In this document: piece by piece, positions 1 through 9,045 of the stretch
How positions within the stretch are numbered: the stretch's first letter is position 1
Layout: every line of letters starts with the position of its first letter
Assembly (NCBI GenBank): GCA_002494885.1
Contig: DACV01000008.1
Location: 83,396 to 147,395, forward strand
DNA: 64,000 nucleotides
Source: Methanobacterium sp. UBA44
GTDB lineage: Archaea > Methanobacteriota > Methanobacteria > Methanobacteriales > Methanobacteriaceae
Reading direction: 5' to 3'
The notes under the pieces: generated by a model
The model's database searches: none
The model's input: the letters and a program-made list of their open reading frames with translations, nothing else
Told to the model about the DNA's origin: nothing
Program-made: the position numbers and the translations under genes

Positions 1-1
1 A

Positions 2-376
2 GGGTTGAATAAAGTGGGTTTATTTGCTCCAGAAGGCAATATTAAATTAATTATGGCTTCATTTTTCACCATAATAGTCGGTGTAATTTCTTTATTGGGA
101 AGTAGAGCATACTGCCGATATTTATGTCCAGTGGGGGTTTTATTTACAATAGGTACTAAATTAGGAAGAATTATTAAAATACCATCATTACATTTAGTAA
201 GTGGCCAAGATAATTGTTCAGATTGCAAATTATGTGATAAAGCATGCCCCATGGGATTAGATGTTGGCAATATGGTAAATTATAATACTATGGATAATAT
301 AAACTGTATATTATGTGGCGAATGCATAAAAAAATGCCCAAAAGATGCTATCGATTATTCATTTAGCATTAAATAA
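2..376 (+). CDS. Membrane-linked 4Fe-4S ferredoxin protein (NapH/CcoG-like), 5' end outside window
   Basis: The reading frame is open at the left edge, so this is the C-terminal part of a longer protein. It shows a hydrophobic segment (about residues 13-33 of the visible part), then a CRYLCP motif (C37, C41), and two ferredoxin motifs of the C-x2-C-x2-C-x3-C type (C71/C74/C77/C81 and C101/C104/C107/C111), each expected to bind one [4Fe-4S] cluster. This order, membrane helix with CxxxCP and then two clusters, is that of NapH/CcoG-type electron transfer proteins. The electron donor and acceptor cannot be told from the sequence. A TTG at position 5 could serve as a start, but family members are longer and have more membrane helices, so truncation by the window is more likely. 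Confidence 0.75.
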   Translation, partial: GLNKVGLFAPEGNIKLIMASFFTIIVGVISLLGSRAYCRYLCPVGVLFTIGTKLGRIIKIPSLHLVSGQDNCSDCKLCDKACPMGLDVGNMVNYNTMDNINCILCGECIKKCPKDAIDYSFSIK

Positions 377-394
377 TAAAATTCATGTGATAAA

Positions 395-733
395 ATGAAA
401 ATAGTAAAAGTTAAAGACGTTGAATTATCTTCAAACCCCCATGGAGTAGATACACGCGTAATATATAATACTGAAAATGCAATGACAGTCCATATGACAT
501 TAAAACCAGGAGAATCATTAAAAAGGCATATAACACCAGTAGATGTATTTTTCTATGTCCTTGAAGGTAAAGGTATTGTAGAAATTGGTGATGAAAAAAA
601 AGAAGTAACTGAAGATATGCTTATAAATAGCCCTGCAAAAATACCACATTGCTGGTACAATGAAAGCAATGAAGACCTGATTATTCTTATTAACAAAGTT
701 CCAAGATCAACAGAATCCACACAAATACTTTAG
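395..733 (+). CDS. Small cupin-domain protein
   Basis: A 112-residue single-domain cupin. The stretch from GESLKRHITP through FYVLEGKG and the later IPHCWYN fits the two cupin motifs: metal-ligand candidates are H45 in motif 1 and the histidine in IPHCW in motif 2. Such small cupins bind a metal or small ligand, and many have no assigned reaction. It begins 18 bp after the ferredoxin gene, behind a GTGAT ribosome-binding site, so the two may be co-transcribed. The specific function is unknown. Confidence 0.75.
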   Translation: MKIVKVKDVELSSNPHGVDTRVIYNTENAMTVHMTLKPGESLKRHITPVDVFFYVLEGKGIVEIGDEKKEVTEDMLINSPAKIPHCWYNESNEDLIILINKVPRSTESTQIL

Positions 734-794
734 AAATGTTCTTTGATTTAAGATCCTGAATTGATAAAAAGTTTGAAGTACAACTAAAAGGTAA

Positions 795-936
795 AATGGA
801 TGGAAATGCTCCTGTTCATTGGACATTATAGACAAAGGATCTACCTTAAGACATGTTAAATGTAAATAATGTGATAAAACATTCCAAACCAACCGAAAAA
901 CAGATTACTGTTTTGCGAAAAAACAATTAAATCATA
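795..936 (+). pseudogene. Possible remnant of a small cysteine-rich (zinc-ribbon-like) protein
   Basis: In one frame the DNA reads as a cysteine-rich peptide (W-K-C-S-C, then H-V-K-C-K, a TAA stop, C-D-K-T-F and later D-Y-C-F) interrupted by a single stop near 864. The Cys spacing resembles a zinc-binding fold. There is no start codon with a ribosome-binding site, so this is at best a decayed gene fragment. Confidence 0.25.
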
Positions 937-1317
937 AATTCTTTTTTATATACTATTTATCATTTTTTTTATAGTAAATTTAATATAACATTTTTTAAAG
1001 GACTATAGAATATATTTCCAATTTTAATGGATTTATTTTTTGACATACAACAGATTCAAAACAGAAACAAGTTTAAAAACCAATATTTTGATTTTATTAT
1101 TGTTTCCAATAGGTTTAATTAATGTTTTTACTGATTTAAAGTTTTAAATTTCTTTATTATGTTTAATTTTGAAAGATTTAAATTCTTAAGATAATTGAAT
1201 TAATATATTATAAGTTTTGAAGTTTTATCTGACTATACTTTACCAATCTTTAAAATAGAAAATTATATTAAGCCTAAATTCCATCGTTTATATCAAAATG
1301 GAATTAAGGATGGAAAA
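937..1317. other. AT-rich intergenic region
   Basis: No coding frame, RNA gene or repeat is recognised. The region is very AT-rich with long T runs and must hold the promoter of the sulfite reductase-like gene, but no single TATA element stands out. Confidence 0.5.
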
Positions 1318-2001
1318 ATGTCAAAAACAAAAATTAACATACCAGAAAAAGGTGCAGCAGTCCAAAAAGATAGGGAAACCTATGCAATTAGTCCATATCT
1401 CCAGGGAGGTCTTGCTGATCCTGATACATTAAGAAAAATAGCAGATGTAGCAGAAAAATATGGTGCTAAATTCCTTAAATTAACATCAGAACATCGGATT
1501 ACAATCTATGGTATCCCCTTTGAAGACATAGATAACGTCTGGAAAGATCTAGGCATGGAACCTGGTGGTTTGTCCGGTAAAATAGTTAGGCCGCTAAAAT
1601 TCTGTATTGGATCTTCTTCTTGTAAGATGGCAAAACAAAATACTATAAAACTAGGGATAGAAATTGACAAACAGTTTAGGGGAATAAAAACACCTGATAA
1701 AATGAAAATAGCTATTTCAGGATGTGAAAACTCATGTGCAGAACCTGCAGTGAGAGATATTGGCCTTATTGGAACAAAAGAAGGGTGGAACGTTTTAGTG
1801 GGTGGTAACGCAGGTCTCCAACCCAGACTAGGCAAATTAATCGCTAAAAACTTATCTGATAAAGAAGTTTTAGATTTAATTGATAAGATCATTACGTATT
1901 ATAAAGAAAATGGAGAAAAAACTGGTTTAAGTAGACGTTTAGGTAAAGTTATACACAGTATGGGATTTGAAAAATTCTCCCAAGAAATTCTAGAAAAATA
2001 A
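1318..2001 (+). CDS. Small sulfite/nitrite reductase-like siroheme protein (Dsr-LP type)
   Basis: The 227-residue protein has the sulfite/nitrite reductase half-domain followed by the siroheme/[4Fe-4S] domain. The cofactor-binding cysteines are visible as C96-x5-C102 and C136-x3-C140 (SGCENSC), the arrangement that coordinates the coupled siroheme-[4Fe-4S] centre. It lacks the second repeat and the F420H2-oxidising N-terminal domain of Fsr, so it belongs with the small single-repeat dissimilatory-sulfite-reductase-like proteins of methanogens. Whether it reduces sulfite, nitrite or another compound is not settled for this family. The ATG follows GGATGG. It stands alone between the cupin and thiC and ends at a strong hairpin. 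Confidence 0.85.
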   Translation: MSKTKINIPEKGAAVQKDRETYAISPYLQGGLADPDTLRKIADVAEKYGAKFLKLTSEHRITIYGIPFEDIDNVWKDLGMEPGGLSGKIVRPLKFCIGSSSCKMAKQNTIKLGIEIDKQFRGIKTPDKMKIAISGCENSCAEPAVRDIGLIGTKEGWNVLVGGNAGLQPRLGKLIAKNLSDKEVLDLIDKIITYYKENGEKTGLSRRLGKVIHSMGFEKFSQEILEK

Positions 2002-2021
2002 TAAAAGGATAGTCGATAAGA

Positions 2022-2045
2022 AAATCAGAGACATATCTCTGATTT
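2022..2045 (+). terminator. Hairpin terminator after the sulfite reductase-like gene
   Basis: A perfect 10-bp inverted repeat (AAATCAGAGA / TCTCTGATTT) with a CATA loop starts 20 bp after the stop codon. Position and strength fit a transcript-end hairpin, although there is no long T run behind it. Confidence 0.55.
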
Positions 2046-2278
2046 AAATGCAAACGAATATTTAATTAATATTAATTATGTTAGTAAATTATTTATTTTA
2101 AATTAATATTTCTAAATTGCAAAAAATAGAAGCACAAACTTAATTAGTATCTAAATTAATAACCCTTATATTGTTCAGTGTAGAGACTTATTTTACAGGA
2201 ACATAACAATAGCTATAATTTTAATGCAGTATATTATAACAATAGTTTATGATAGCTTGAGCTAAGCATGGTGATTCT

Positions 2279-3577
2279 ATGACACAAATGGATGAAGCAA
2301 AAAAAGGCATAATAACAGAGGAAATGAAGGCAGTAGCGTCTGCTGAAGGTGTATCAGAGGAATTTATCAGGAAATCCGTTGCACAGGGAACAATAGCAAT
2401 CCCCAGTAACGTAAATAGGGAAGTTAAAGCCGTAGGTATTGGAAATGGACTACGGACAAAGGTAAATGCCACCATTGGAACATCAACAGATATCTGCGAC
2501 TTTGATATGGAAGAAGAAAAGGCCAAAGTGGCCATGGCTTATAAAGCTGATACTTTAATGGAACTTTCTGTAGGCGGAGACCTTGATGAAATCCGAAAAA
2601 GAATTCTTAAGATTTCAGACATCCCTGTTGGAAGTGTTCCGGTTTACCAGGCAGCAGTTGAAACAATAAGGGAAAAAGGTGCTTCTATTTATATGGATGA
2701 AGACGTTATGTTTAAAGCCATTGAAAAACAGGCTAAAGATGGTATTGACTTCATGGCTATTCACTGTAGTGTAAACAGAGAAACTTTAAAGAGATTAAAA
2801 AGACAGGGACGTGAAGGAGGGCTTGTAAGCAGAGGTGGAGCATTTGTATCTGCCTGGATGGTTGAAAACGACCTTGAAAATCCATTGTACAAAAATTTTG
2901 ATTACATACTTGAAATTGCTAAAGAATACGATTTCGTCATGTCTATGGCAAATGCAATGAGAGCTGGAGCAATAGCCGATTCTACAGATCGTGCTGCAGT
3001 TCAGGAACTTATTGTGCTTGGAGAATTAATTGACAGGGCAAGAGAAGTTGGAGTTCAGACCATTGTAGAAGGACCAGGACATATCCCATTAAACGAAATT
3101 GCAGCAAATGTTATCCTGCAGAAAAAATTATGCAGAGGAGCACCTTTCTATATGTTAGGACCAATTGTAACTGACATTGGTGCAGGATATGACCATATAG
3201 TATCTTCAATTGGTGCAGCAGCATCAGCAGGAGCTGGAGCAGACTTTATATGTTATGTAACACCTGCAGAACACCTTGCATTACCCTTTGCAAATGATGT
3301 TAAAGAAGGTGTAATTGCAACAAGAATTGGAGCATACGTTGGAGACATGCAGAAGGGCATTCATCACGGTGAAAAAGACCTTATAATGGCAAATGCACGT
3401 AAAAAGCTTAACTGGGAAGCACAGTTTGATTCTGCAATGTGCCCGTCAGAAGCAAGAAAAATAAGGGATGAAAGACCTCCAGCAGAAGAAGATACATGCA
3501 CAATGTGCGGAAGCTACTGTGCTGTTAAAATTGTAAATGAATGGTTGGACGAAGCAAGCACTGATGTGTTTGATTAA
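2279..3577 (+). CDS. thiC: Phosphomethylpyrimidine synthase ThiC
   Basis: The 432-residue protein matches ThiC, the radical-SAM enzyme that rearranges 5-aminoimidazole ribotide to HMP-phosphate, the pyrimidine of thiamine. Diagnostic stretches include the NREVKAVGIG region, VEGPGHIPL, and the C-terminal C407-x2-C410-x4-C415 motif that binds the [4Fe-4S] cluster (CTMCGSYC). Length is normal for archaeal ThiC. The ATG lies just after GGTGATTCT. No convincing thiamine riboswitch was seen in the 230-bp upstream region, and the neighbours are not thiamine genes, so it looks monocistronic. Confidence 0.97.
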   Translation: MTQMDEAKKGIITEEMKAVASAEGVSEEFIRKSVAQGTIAIPSNVNREVKAVGIGNGLRTKVNATIGTSTDICDFDMEEEKAKVAMAYKADTLMELSVGGDLDEIRKRILKISDIPVGSVPVYQAAVETIREKGASIYMDEDVMFKAIEKQAKDGIDFMAIHCSVNRETLKRLKRQGREGGLVSRGGAFVSAWMVENDLENPLYKNFDYILEIAKEYDFVMSMANAMRAGAIADSTDRAAVQELIVLGELIDRAREVGVQTIVEGPGHIPLNEIAANVILQKKLCRGAPFYMLGPIVTDIGAGYDHIVSSIGAAASAGAGADFICYVTPAEHLALPFANDVKEGVIATRIGAYVGDMQKGIHHGEKDLIMANARKKLNWEAQFDSAMCPSEARKIRDERPPAEEDTCTMCGSYCAVKIVNEWLDEASTDVFD

Positions 3578-3699
3578 ATCCCTAATCATTATTTTATTAT
3601 TTTAAAATAGATTTACGACCATTTACTTTTTACAATTTCATTCTTAATTCATTATTATTTTTAAAAAGAATTTATGATTATTTATAGATGGTGATTTAA

Positions 3700-5271
3700 T
3701 TGAAACATTGGGTTGAAAATGTTGCAGACAGCTTAAGTGAAAGAAACGTGGAAAAGCACGTAATTGCAAGCGGAACATCCATATCTGGTTCCATACACAT
3801 AGGAAATTCATGCGACGTATTTATAGCAAATGCAGTTACAAAAGCTTTAAAGAACACTGGAGCTCCTGCAGAAGTTATATGGATCGCAGATGACTACGAT
3901 CCATTACGTAAGGTACCATATCCACTTCCAGAATCCTACGAAAAATATTTGGGCATTCCTTATGCTCATATCCCCTGTCCAGAGGACTGCTGTGCCAATT
4001 TCGTTGAACACTTCCAAAAACCCTTCCTTGATACACTGGATGACTTTGGAATCTCCCTGAAAATCTATTCAGGGGAGAAAATGTATAAAAAGGGAATTTA
4101 TAACGATTATATAAGGATATCACTTGAAAAAGCCCCTAAAATCCGGGAAATATTCAATCAGTACCGGGAAAATCCACTTGCAGATGACTGGCTTCCCTAT
4201 AATCCAATATGCCAGGAATGTGGAAGAATAAACACAACCTTCGCCTATGGCCACGATGGTGATATGGTCCATTATAGATGCCAGTGCGGCCATGAAGGCT
4301 CAATGGACATTAAATCAGGTGAAGGAAAACTTACATGGCGCGTTGAATGGGCAGCAAGGTGGAAAATCCTGAAAATTACCTGTGAACCATTTGGAAAAGA
4401 TCATGCAGCAAGTGGCGGCTCATATGACGTTAGCAGCATCATATCAAAGGAAATATTCAATTATGAGGCCCCATATCCCGTGCCTTATGAATGGATTACT
4501 CTAAAAGGAGATGCTATGTCCAAATCTAAAGGAGTGTTCTTTACTCCAGGTCAGTGGCTTGAAATAGGAGCGCCTGAAACCCTTAATTATTTCATATTCC
4601 GTAGTAAACCCCTTAAACATAAAGATTTCAACCCTGAAATGCCATTTTTAGATTTTATTGACCAGTATGACCGTATTGAAAGAATATACTACGGTGTAGA
4701 AGAGCCAGCATCTCAAAAGGAAGAAGAAAAGTCCAGAAAGATCTATGAAATTTCACAAATCGAATTAAAAGACAAAATGCCTTTTCAACCATCATATCGG
4801 TTCATGACTGTAGCTTATCAAATTGCAGATGGAGATATTGAGCGCATCTTTGAAATATTAAAGAAAAATTCGCAGCTTCCAAAGGGAATGAATAATCTTG
4901 AAGATTTAAGTGAAGAAGACCTCAACAGGCTGCAGATGAGGATGAATCACGTTAAAAACTGGCTTGATAAATATGCACCACAGTTTGTGAAGTTCCAGGT
5001 AATGAAAAAGATTCCTAAATTACCATTAGGTGAAGATCAGACAGCATTCTTGTTTAAACTTGCTGATCTACTGGATGAAAAAGATTTTACTGCTGAAGAG
5101 CTTCATGATGAAATGTATAATTTACTTAGAGAATTTGACATGAAACCTCAAAAAGCATTCCAGGCCATTTATAAGACCATAATTGGTAAAAAACAGGGGC
5201 CAAGAGCTGCTTCATTTGTTTTATCTCTTGATAAGGATTTTATTGTCAAGCGATTTAGGAGAGAAGCTTGA
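3700..5271 (+). CDS. lysS: Class I lysyl-tRNA synthetase
   Basis: This archaeal-type (class I) enzyme charges tRNA-Lys. The 523-residue protein carries the HIGH-like motif SGSIHIGN near residue 28 and the KMSKS-like motif AMSKSKG in the middle, with a zinc-binding pattern (CQECGRINTT, then CQCG) between them, and an all-helical anticodon-binding C-terminus. The start is TTG at 3700, six bases after a GGTGAT ribosome-binding site; no upstream ATG fits. It is a single gene with its own promoter region. Confidence 0.96.
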   Translation: MKHWVENVADSLSERNVEKHVIASGTSISGSIHIGNSCDVFIANAVTKALKNTGAPAEVIWIADDYDPLRKVPYPLPESYEKYLGIPYAHIPCPEDCCANFVEHFQKPFLDTLDDFGISLKIYSGEKMYKKGIYNDYIRISLEKAPKIREIFNQYRENPLADDWLPYNPICQECGRINTTFAYGHDGDMVHYRCQCGHEGSMDIKSGEGKLTWRVEWAARWKILKITCEPFGKDHAASGGSYDVSSIISKEIFNYEAPYPVPYEWITLKGDAMSKSKGVFFTPGQWLEIGAPETLNYFIFRSKPLKHKDFNPEMPFLDFIDQYDRIERIYYGVEEPASQKEEEKSRKIYEISQIELKDKMPFQPSYRFMTVAYQIADGDIERIFEILKKNSQLPKGMNNLEDLSEEDLNRLQMRMNHVKNWLDKYAPQFVKFQVMKKIPKLPLGEDQTAFLFKLADLLDEKDFTAEELHDEMYNLLREFDMKPQKAFQAIYKTIIGKKQGPRAASFVLSLDKDFIVKRFRREA

Positions 5272-5465
5272 ATTAGATAAAATCCTCAAAACATTTCTTT
5301 TTTCTTCTTTATTTGATTTTATTTTTAAGTTATAAGTTGTAATTATCAGAAAAGCAGCAATACATAAATAATATTAAAAGAAAAGTAATTGTCATTAAAA
5401 ATCCTTTTTAATCAACTTCGTTTATAATGCATATTAAGCGTTGAGTAATTGATGGTGGTGGATTA

Positions 5466-6728
5466 ATTAAGTCTTTAAAACGTAAATTAGGTCTTTTTGA
5501 AGTTACTGTTTCTGGAATAGGCATAATTCTTGGTGCAGGGATATACGCACTTCTTGGAGAAGCTGCACCTTTATCAGGTAACGCTTTATGGCTTTCATTT
5601 TTGATAGCATCTACTGTTGCAGCTTTTACTGCTCTAAGCTATGCAGAGCTTTCTTCAATGTTCCCTATCTCTGCAGCAGAATACGAATATGTTAAAAATG
5701 CAATGGGCGAGAAAATTGGGTTTGTTATAGGTTGGATTATAATATTCAGTGCAATTATAAGTTCTTCAACAGTGGCTTTAGGTTTTGGAAACTATTTAGG
5801 AACCATTTTTAGTGTACCTGCGATTTATTCAGCTGTTGGTCTAATAATACTCTTATCTTCAATTATTTTTATTGGAATAAAACAGTCTGCATGGGTTGCA
5901 ATTATATTTACATCAATAGAAGCACTTGGGCTACTCATAATATTTTTTATTGGAATACCGTATTATGGGAGTGTTAACTACTTTGAAATGCCTTTAGGCC
6001 TAAACGGGATTTTTGCAAGTGCAGCATTGATTTTTTTTGCTTACCTTGGTTTTGAGGAGATAGTTAAGCTCTCAGATGAGACCATCGAACCCAATAAAAA
6101 TATTCCCAGGGCAATCATACTTGCCATGGTAATAAGTACTGTTCTCTATATTCTTGTGGCTTTCAGTTCTGTTAGCATACTTGGTTGGGAGGCTCTTGCC
6201 AGCTCATCAGCTCCTTTTTCCAAAATAGCGTTTACTGCACTTGGACCTAATGGAGCATTGCTGCTCTCCATTATAGCATTATTTGCAACCAGCAATACTG
6301 TCCTTTTATTACTTTTAGCCGGTTCGAGAATAGTTTACGGGATGGCTGCATCTAATTCTCTTCCAATAATCCTTAGAAAAGTACATCCAAGAACAAGAAC
6401 TCCCTGGATTTCAATAATTATTGTGGGAATAGTTGCAATCGCATTTTTATTCCTTGGAAATTTAGAATTTCTTGCAAGCGCCACTAATTACACCCTATTT
6501 TTGAGTTTCATTTTTATAAACGCTTCAGTTGTAATTTTAAGATATACTTCTCCACAATTAGATCGCCCATTTAAAATACCGCTTAATGTTAAAAACTTGC
6601 CATTATTGCCGATTTTCGGGGTAATTACATGCATTATGCTATTATTACAGCTTAGTTTTAACGCAATTGGTCTGGGAATAGTTATAACTATTATTGGTAT
6701 TATACTGGCTTTTTTGAATAGGAAATGA
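5466..6728 (+). CDS. APC-family amino acid permease, apparent ATT start
   Basis: The protein is an amino acid/polyamine antiporter-type permease with about 12 transmembrane segments. The conserved first helix signature (GIGIILGAGIYALLGEAA) is encoded at about 5508-5561, upstream of the first usable ATG/GTG/TTG in the frame (TTG at 5601), which would remove it. Reading back, the frame is open to a TGA at 5442 with no standard start. The best site is ATT at 5466, six bases after GGTGGTG, giving the usual N-terminus (K-S-L-K-R-K-L-G-L-F-E) and 420 residues, a normal length. The later GFEEIVKLSDE segment is also typical. The substrate is unknown. Alternatively a mutation has destroyed the start codon. 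Confidence 0.85.
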   Translation: MKSLKRKLGLFEVTVSGIGIILGAGIYALLGEAAPLSGNALWLSFLIASTVAAFTALSYAELSSMFPISAAEYEYVKNAMGEKIGFVIGWIIIFSAIISSSTVALGFGNYLGTIFSVPAIYSAVGLIILLSSIIFIGIKQSAWVAIIFTSIEALGLLIIFFIGIPYYGSVNYFEMPLGLNGIFASAALIFFAYLGFEEIVKLSDETIEPNKNIPRAIILAMVISTVLYILVAFSSVSILGWEALASSSAPFSKIAFTALGPNGALLLSIIALFATSNTVLLLLLAGSRIVYGMAASNSLPIILRKVHPRTRTPWISIIIVGIVAIAFLFLGNLEFLASATNYTLFLSFIFINASVVILRYTSPQLDRPFKIPLNVKNLPLLPIFGVITCIMLLLQLSFNAIGLGIVITIIGIILAFLNRK

Positions 6729-6759
6729 GAATAAAGATTTAATAGAATTTAATAAATTC

Positions 6760-7143
6760 TTATAATCCCATTAAACACTGTATCTTTTCTTTATGTAGGT
6801 TAGTGATTTGATTAGTATCATTTTCAGGCCCTATTTTCCTGATAATGCTATTATTGAAGGAATTTAAGGTTGTTTGCACATCAAATTTAATAAGGAAGTC
6901 CATATCCTCCTGTATGAGGTTAATCCAGTCTTCCATATGGCTTAAATTTGGGGAGTTAGTAGTTTTGGAGGCTTGAGAATTTTTAATCATGTCTTTAATA
7001 ACATTAAGGCTGTGTACCATCTCGTTATAGAATTTATCAAACTCTTTGAAGGGAAATATTATTAGATCCTCATCTTTTTTAAATACTCCGGGGTTGTAGA
7101 AGATTGTTTCAGATTCTAAGTATTTTATAACACTTAACCTCAT
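6760..7143 (-). CDS. Hypothetical protein, mostly helical
   Basis: Not recognised. The 127-residue product is soluble and rich in helix-forming and charged residues, without cysteines in obvious motifs. ATG at 7143 sits nine bases behind an excellent AAGGAGGTCC ribosome-binding site (7151-7160), which supports it as a real gene; a TTG six bases upstream is too close to that site. It is convergent with the permease and separated by only about 30 bp, and divergent from the BASS-family gene. Confidence 0.6.
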   Translation of the reverse strand: MRLSVIKYLESETIFYNPGVFKKDEDLIIFPFKEFDKFYNEMVHSLNVIKDMIKNSQASKTTNSPNLSHMEDWINLIQEDMDFLIKFDVQTTLNSFNNSIIRKIGPENDTNQITNLHKEKIQCLMGL

Positions 7144-7409
7144 ATTCAATGGACCTCCTTATCTTTTTTTAAGTGATGCAATCCATTATATGGATTTATA
7201 TTTAAAAATTAATTGTGCAAGAGAGCGCTTGAAAAGTAATTCAAAAAAATTAATTTAATCCTTAAATGTGCTAATTAAAATTTTAAATGGAACGTAAAGG
7301 GATGAAAATAATATAATTTGCTTTATTAAAATGTAACAATATAATTTAATAGTATATAGATCAATGAGTTTTAGGCAAAAAATAGAAATATTATGGGGAG
7401 ATATTTTAA

Positions 7410-8267
7410 ATGGAAGTTATTCTTCAACAGTTTGCTAATCTGAGTGTTTTAATCTATATTGTTTCAACAATGTTATCTATGGGGCTTAGTTTTTATCCCG
7501 AGCAATATAGAACCCCTAAAAGATAAAAAACTCGTATTTAAGTCATTAGCTGCAAATTTTATAATTATACCAATTCTAACCTATATCATCCTGCAAGTAA
7601 TCCCTCTACAACTAGTCTTGCAATTGGGCTGGTTTTAATGGCTACAGGAGCAGGATCACCATTCATGTTAAAATTAGTTCAATTTATGAAGGCAGATATC
7701 GCATTTGCAGTAGGTTTAATGTTAATATTATCAATAGTGACTTTATTCTATATGCCGCTGATGCTATCTATCCTATTACCTGGCGTTTCAGTAAATCCCG
7801 TATCCATAGCGGTTTCATTATTGGTTTTAATATTTTTACCATTAATTAGTGGAACAGCAGTAAAATGGAGATATAGTAACATAGCTAAAGCGATTAAACC
7901 CACATTTAATCAAATATCCAACATATTCATATTCATAGTGGTAGTTCTTTATCTAATTCTCAATTACAAGGACTTTCTGGCGGTATTTGGAACTGGAGCA
8001 TTGATAACTGCTGTAATATTTGTATTAGCGGCTTTTTTAATAGGTTATTTCATGGGAGGCCCTTCCCAAAATACAAAGACCGTGCTTGGCCTTGGAACTG
8101 CTATAAGAAACTCATCCGCAGCTTTTGTAGTAGCCTTAGCAAACTTCAGCGCTGAATATGATGTCATGGCCATGATAATAGTTGTTTATTTACTCAGCAT
8201 AATCTCAATGATGTTAATTTCAGGAGAAGTCAGTAAAAGAACAGAAAAAGTTCCAAAAAATGTATAA
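7410..8267 (+). pseudogene. Bile acid:sodium symporter (BASS) family transporter, two frameshifts
   Basis: The coding sequence is recognisable end to end but breaks twice. The ATG at 7410 (after GGGGAG) reads into the family's first helices; the frame shifts at the T5 run 7490-7494, where one T too many is present, and again at CCC 7602-7604, where one base is missing. Repairing both gives 285 residues, the normal BASS length, continuing without further damage to 8267. The C-terminal half keeps the family signature GTAIRNSSAAFVVA. Both lesions are single-base changes in short homopolymers, so sequencing error is a real alternative to gene decay. If intact it would be a sodium-coupled organic anion importer. 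Confidence 0.75.
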
Positions 8268-8453
8268 ATCATATTTAAACAAAAAAAGCTACTCAGAATT
8301 TGCTTTTAAAATGAGATTATTTTATAATGACTCATTCTTACCAATTTTAGAGATCAAGAACTCTCAAAATTATTTTTCATTGCTTAAAATATTATGATCT
8401 ATTTACTGAAACTTAAATATTCCATGATAGTTTTTTAATAAACTTATTTTGAA

Positions 8454-8500
8454 GGTTCAGCAACTATTAAATAGTTGATCTAAAAATAGCTTGCTGAACC
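8454..8500. repeat. Nested inverted repeat (hairpin island E)
   Basis: Perfect 10-bp outer arms (GGTTCAGCAA at 8454-8463 and TTGCTGAACC at 8491-8500) enclose a second perfect hairpin CAACTAT-TAA-ATAGTTG (8461-8477). The 7-3-7 inner hairpin and the GTTCAG word are shared with the other hairpin islands in this window. It could also be a tiny mobile element or its footprint. Confidence 0.6.
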
Positions 8501-8662
8501 GTCCCTTATTGCCTCCCCAGAATATTGGCTTGTGCATTGCACTTTATGGATAATATCTTTCACCCACAAAATTCACCTTCTTTATGCTATTGGTTTTGTT
8601 AGTACAAACCAACTTTCTGAATGATTATAAGAAATAAGTTGTATAAATATTATTGCATGTTT

Positions 8663-8710
8663 TGTGACCTTATTCACCTTATTTTGAAGTATTGTGATAT
8701 TATTCACAAT
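8663..8710. promoter_or_regulatory. Two tandem operator-like dyads
   Basis: TGTGA-N5-TTCAC occurs at 8663-8677 and again at 8693-8707, exactly 30 bp (about three helical turns) apart. The second copy extends to ATTGTGA/TCACAAT (8691-8710). Spacing on the same helix face suggests cooperative binding of a dimeric regulator, but no gene starts nearby, so the target is unclear. Confidence 0.45.
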
Positions 8711-8832
8711 AAAAACAAAGTTGGGGTAAAAAAATAATTAATATGCTTTAAATTCTATTTCTTCATCTTTTAATTGAAATTTCAGATTGCCCATACTACC
8801 CTACAGAATAGTTTCATCTTAATTCCTGACCC

Positions 8833-9045
8833 TTAAAAATTCCTCTGAGCCTCTTCAATAGCTCGTATAAGGCGTGTGTACTTTGTTTCAGGCGAAATTG
8901 CCCTATTAAATTTATAATGGATTTTATTTTTTAAAAAAACTTTTTTATGATCTGTGCATCCAAAACTTAAACTTAATACATGATACTTTTCGCACCATGT
9001 TTTATTAATAAGCAATATTTTAGTCTGGTTTAATTCTTGTGCCAA
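8833..9045 (-). CDS. Doubtful small ORF
   Basis: A 70-codon frame starting at TTG (9045) and overlapping the end of the preceding membrane-protein gene by 26 bp. The product is basic, with two cysteines and no known domain. No clear ribosome-binding site decides the start. It may be a real translationally coupled gene or the tail of a decayed one; I do not recognise it. Confidence 0.3.
   Translation of the reverse strand: MAQELNQTKILLINKTWCEKYHVLSLSFGCTDHKKVFLKNKIHYKFNRAISPETKYTRLIRAIEEAQRNF

Larger units (their letters stand above)
8268..8832. other. Gene-free region with several inverted repeats
   Basis: No intact gene is visible over 565 bp. It contains a nested palindrome (8454-8500), a further 7-bp inverted repeat (TTGGTTT 8590-8596 / AAACCAA 8606-8612), and two tandem TGTGA...TTCAC dyads (8663-8710). 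It lies between the 3' ends of converging genes, so these are not in an ordinary promoter position. Confidence 0.5.

Noticed and set aside
707..892. Minus-strand 61-codon frame
   Set aside because: It overlaps the cupin gene end and the zinc-ribbon-like remnant, has no ribosome-binding site and an unlikely composition.
2002..2278. Possible thiamine riboswitch before thiC
   Set aside because: No recognisable conserved TPP-riboswitch core or helices; only the terminator hairpin of the previous gene was found.
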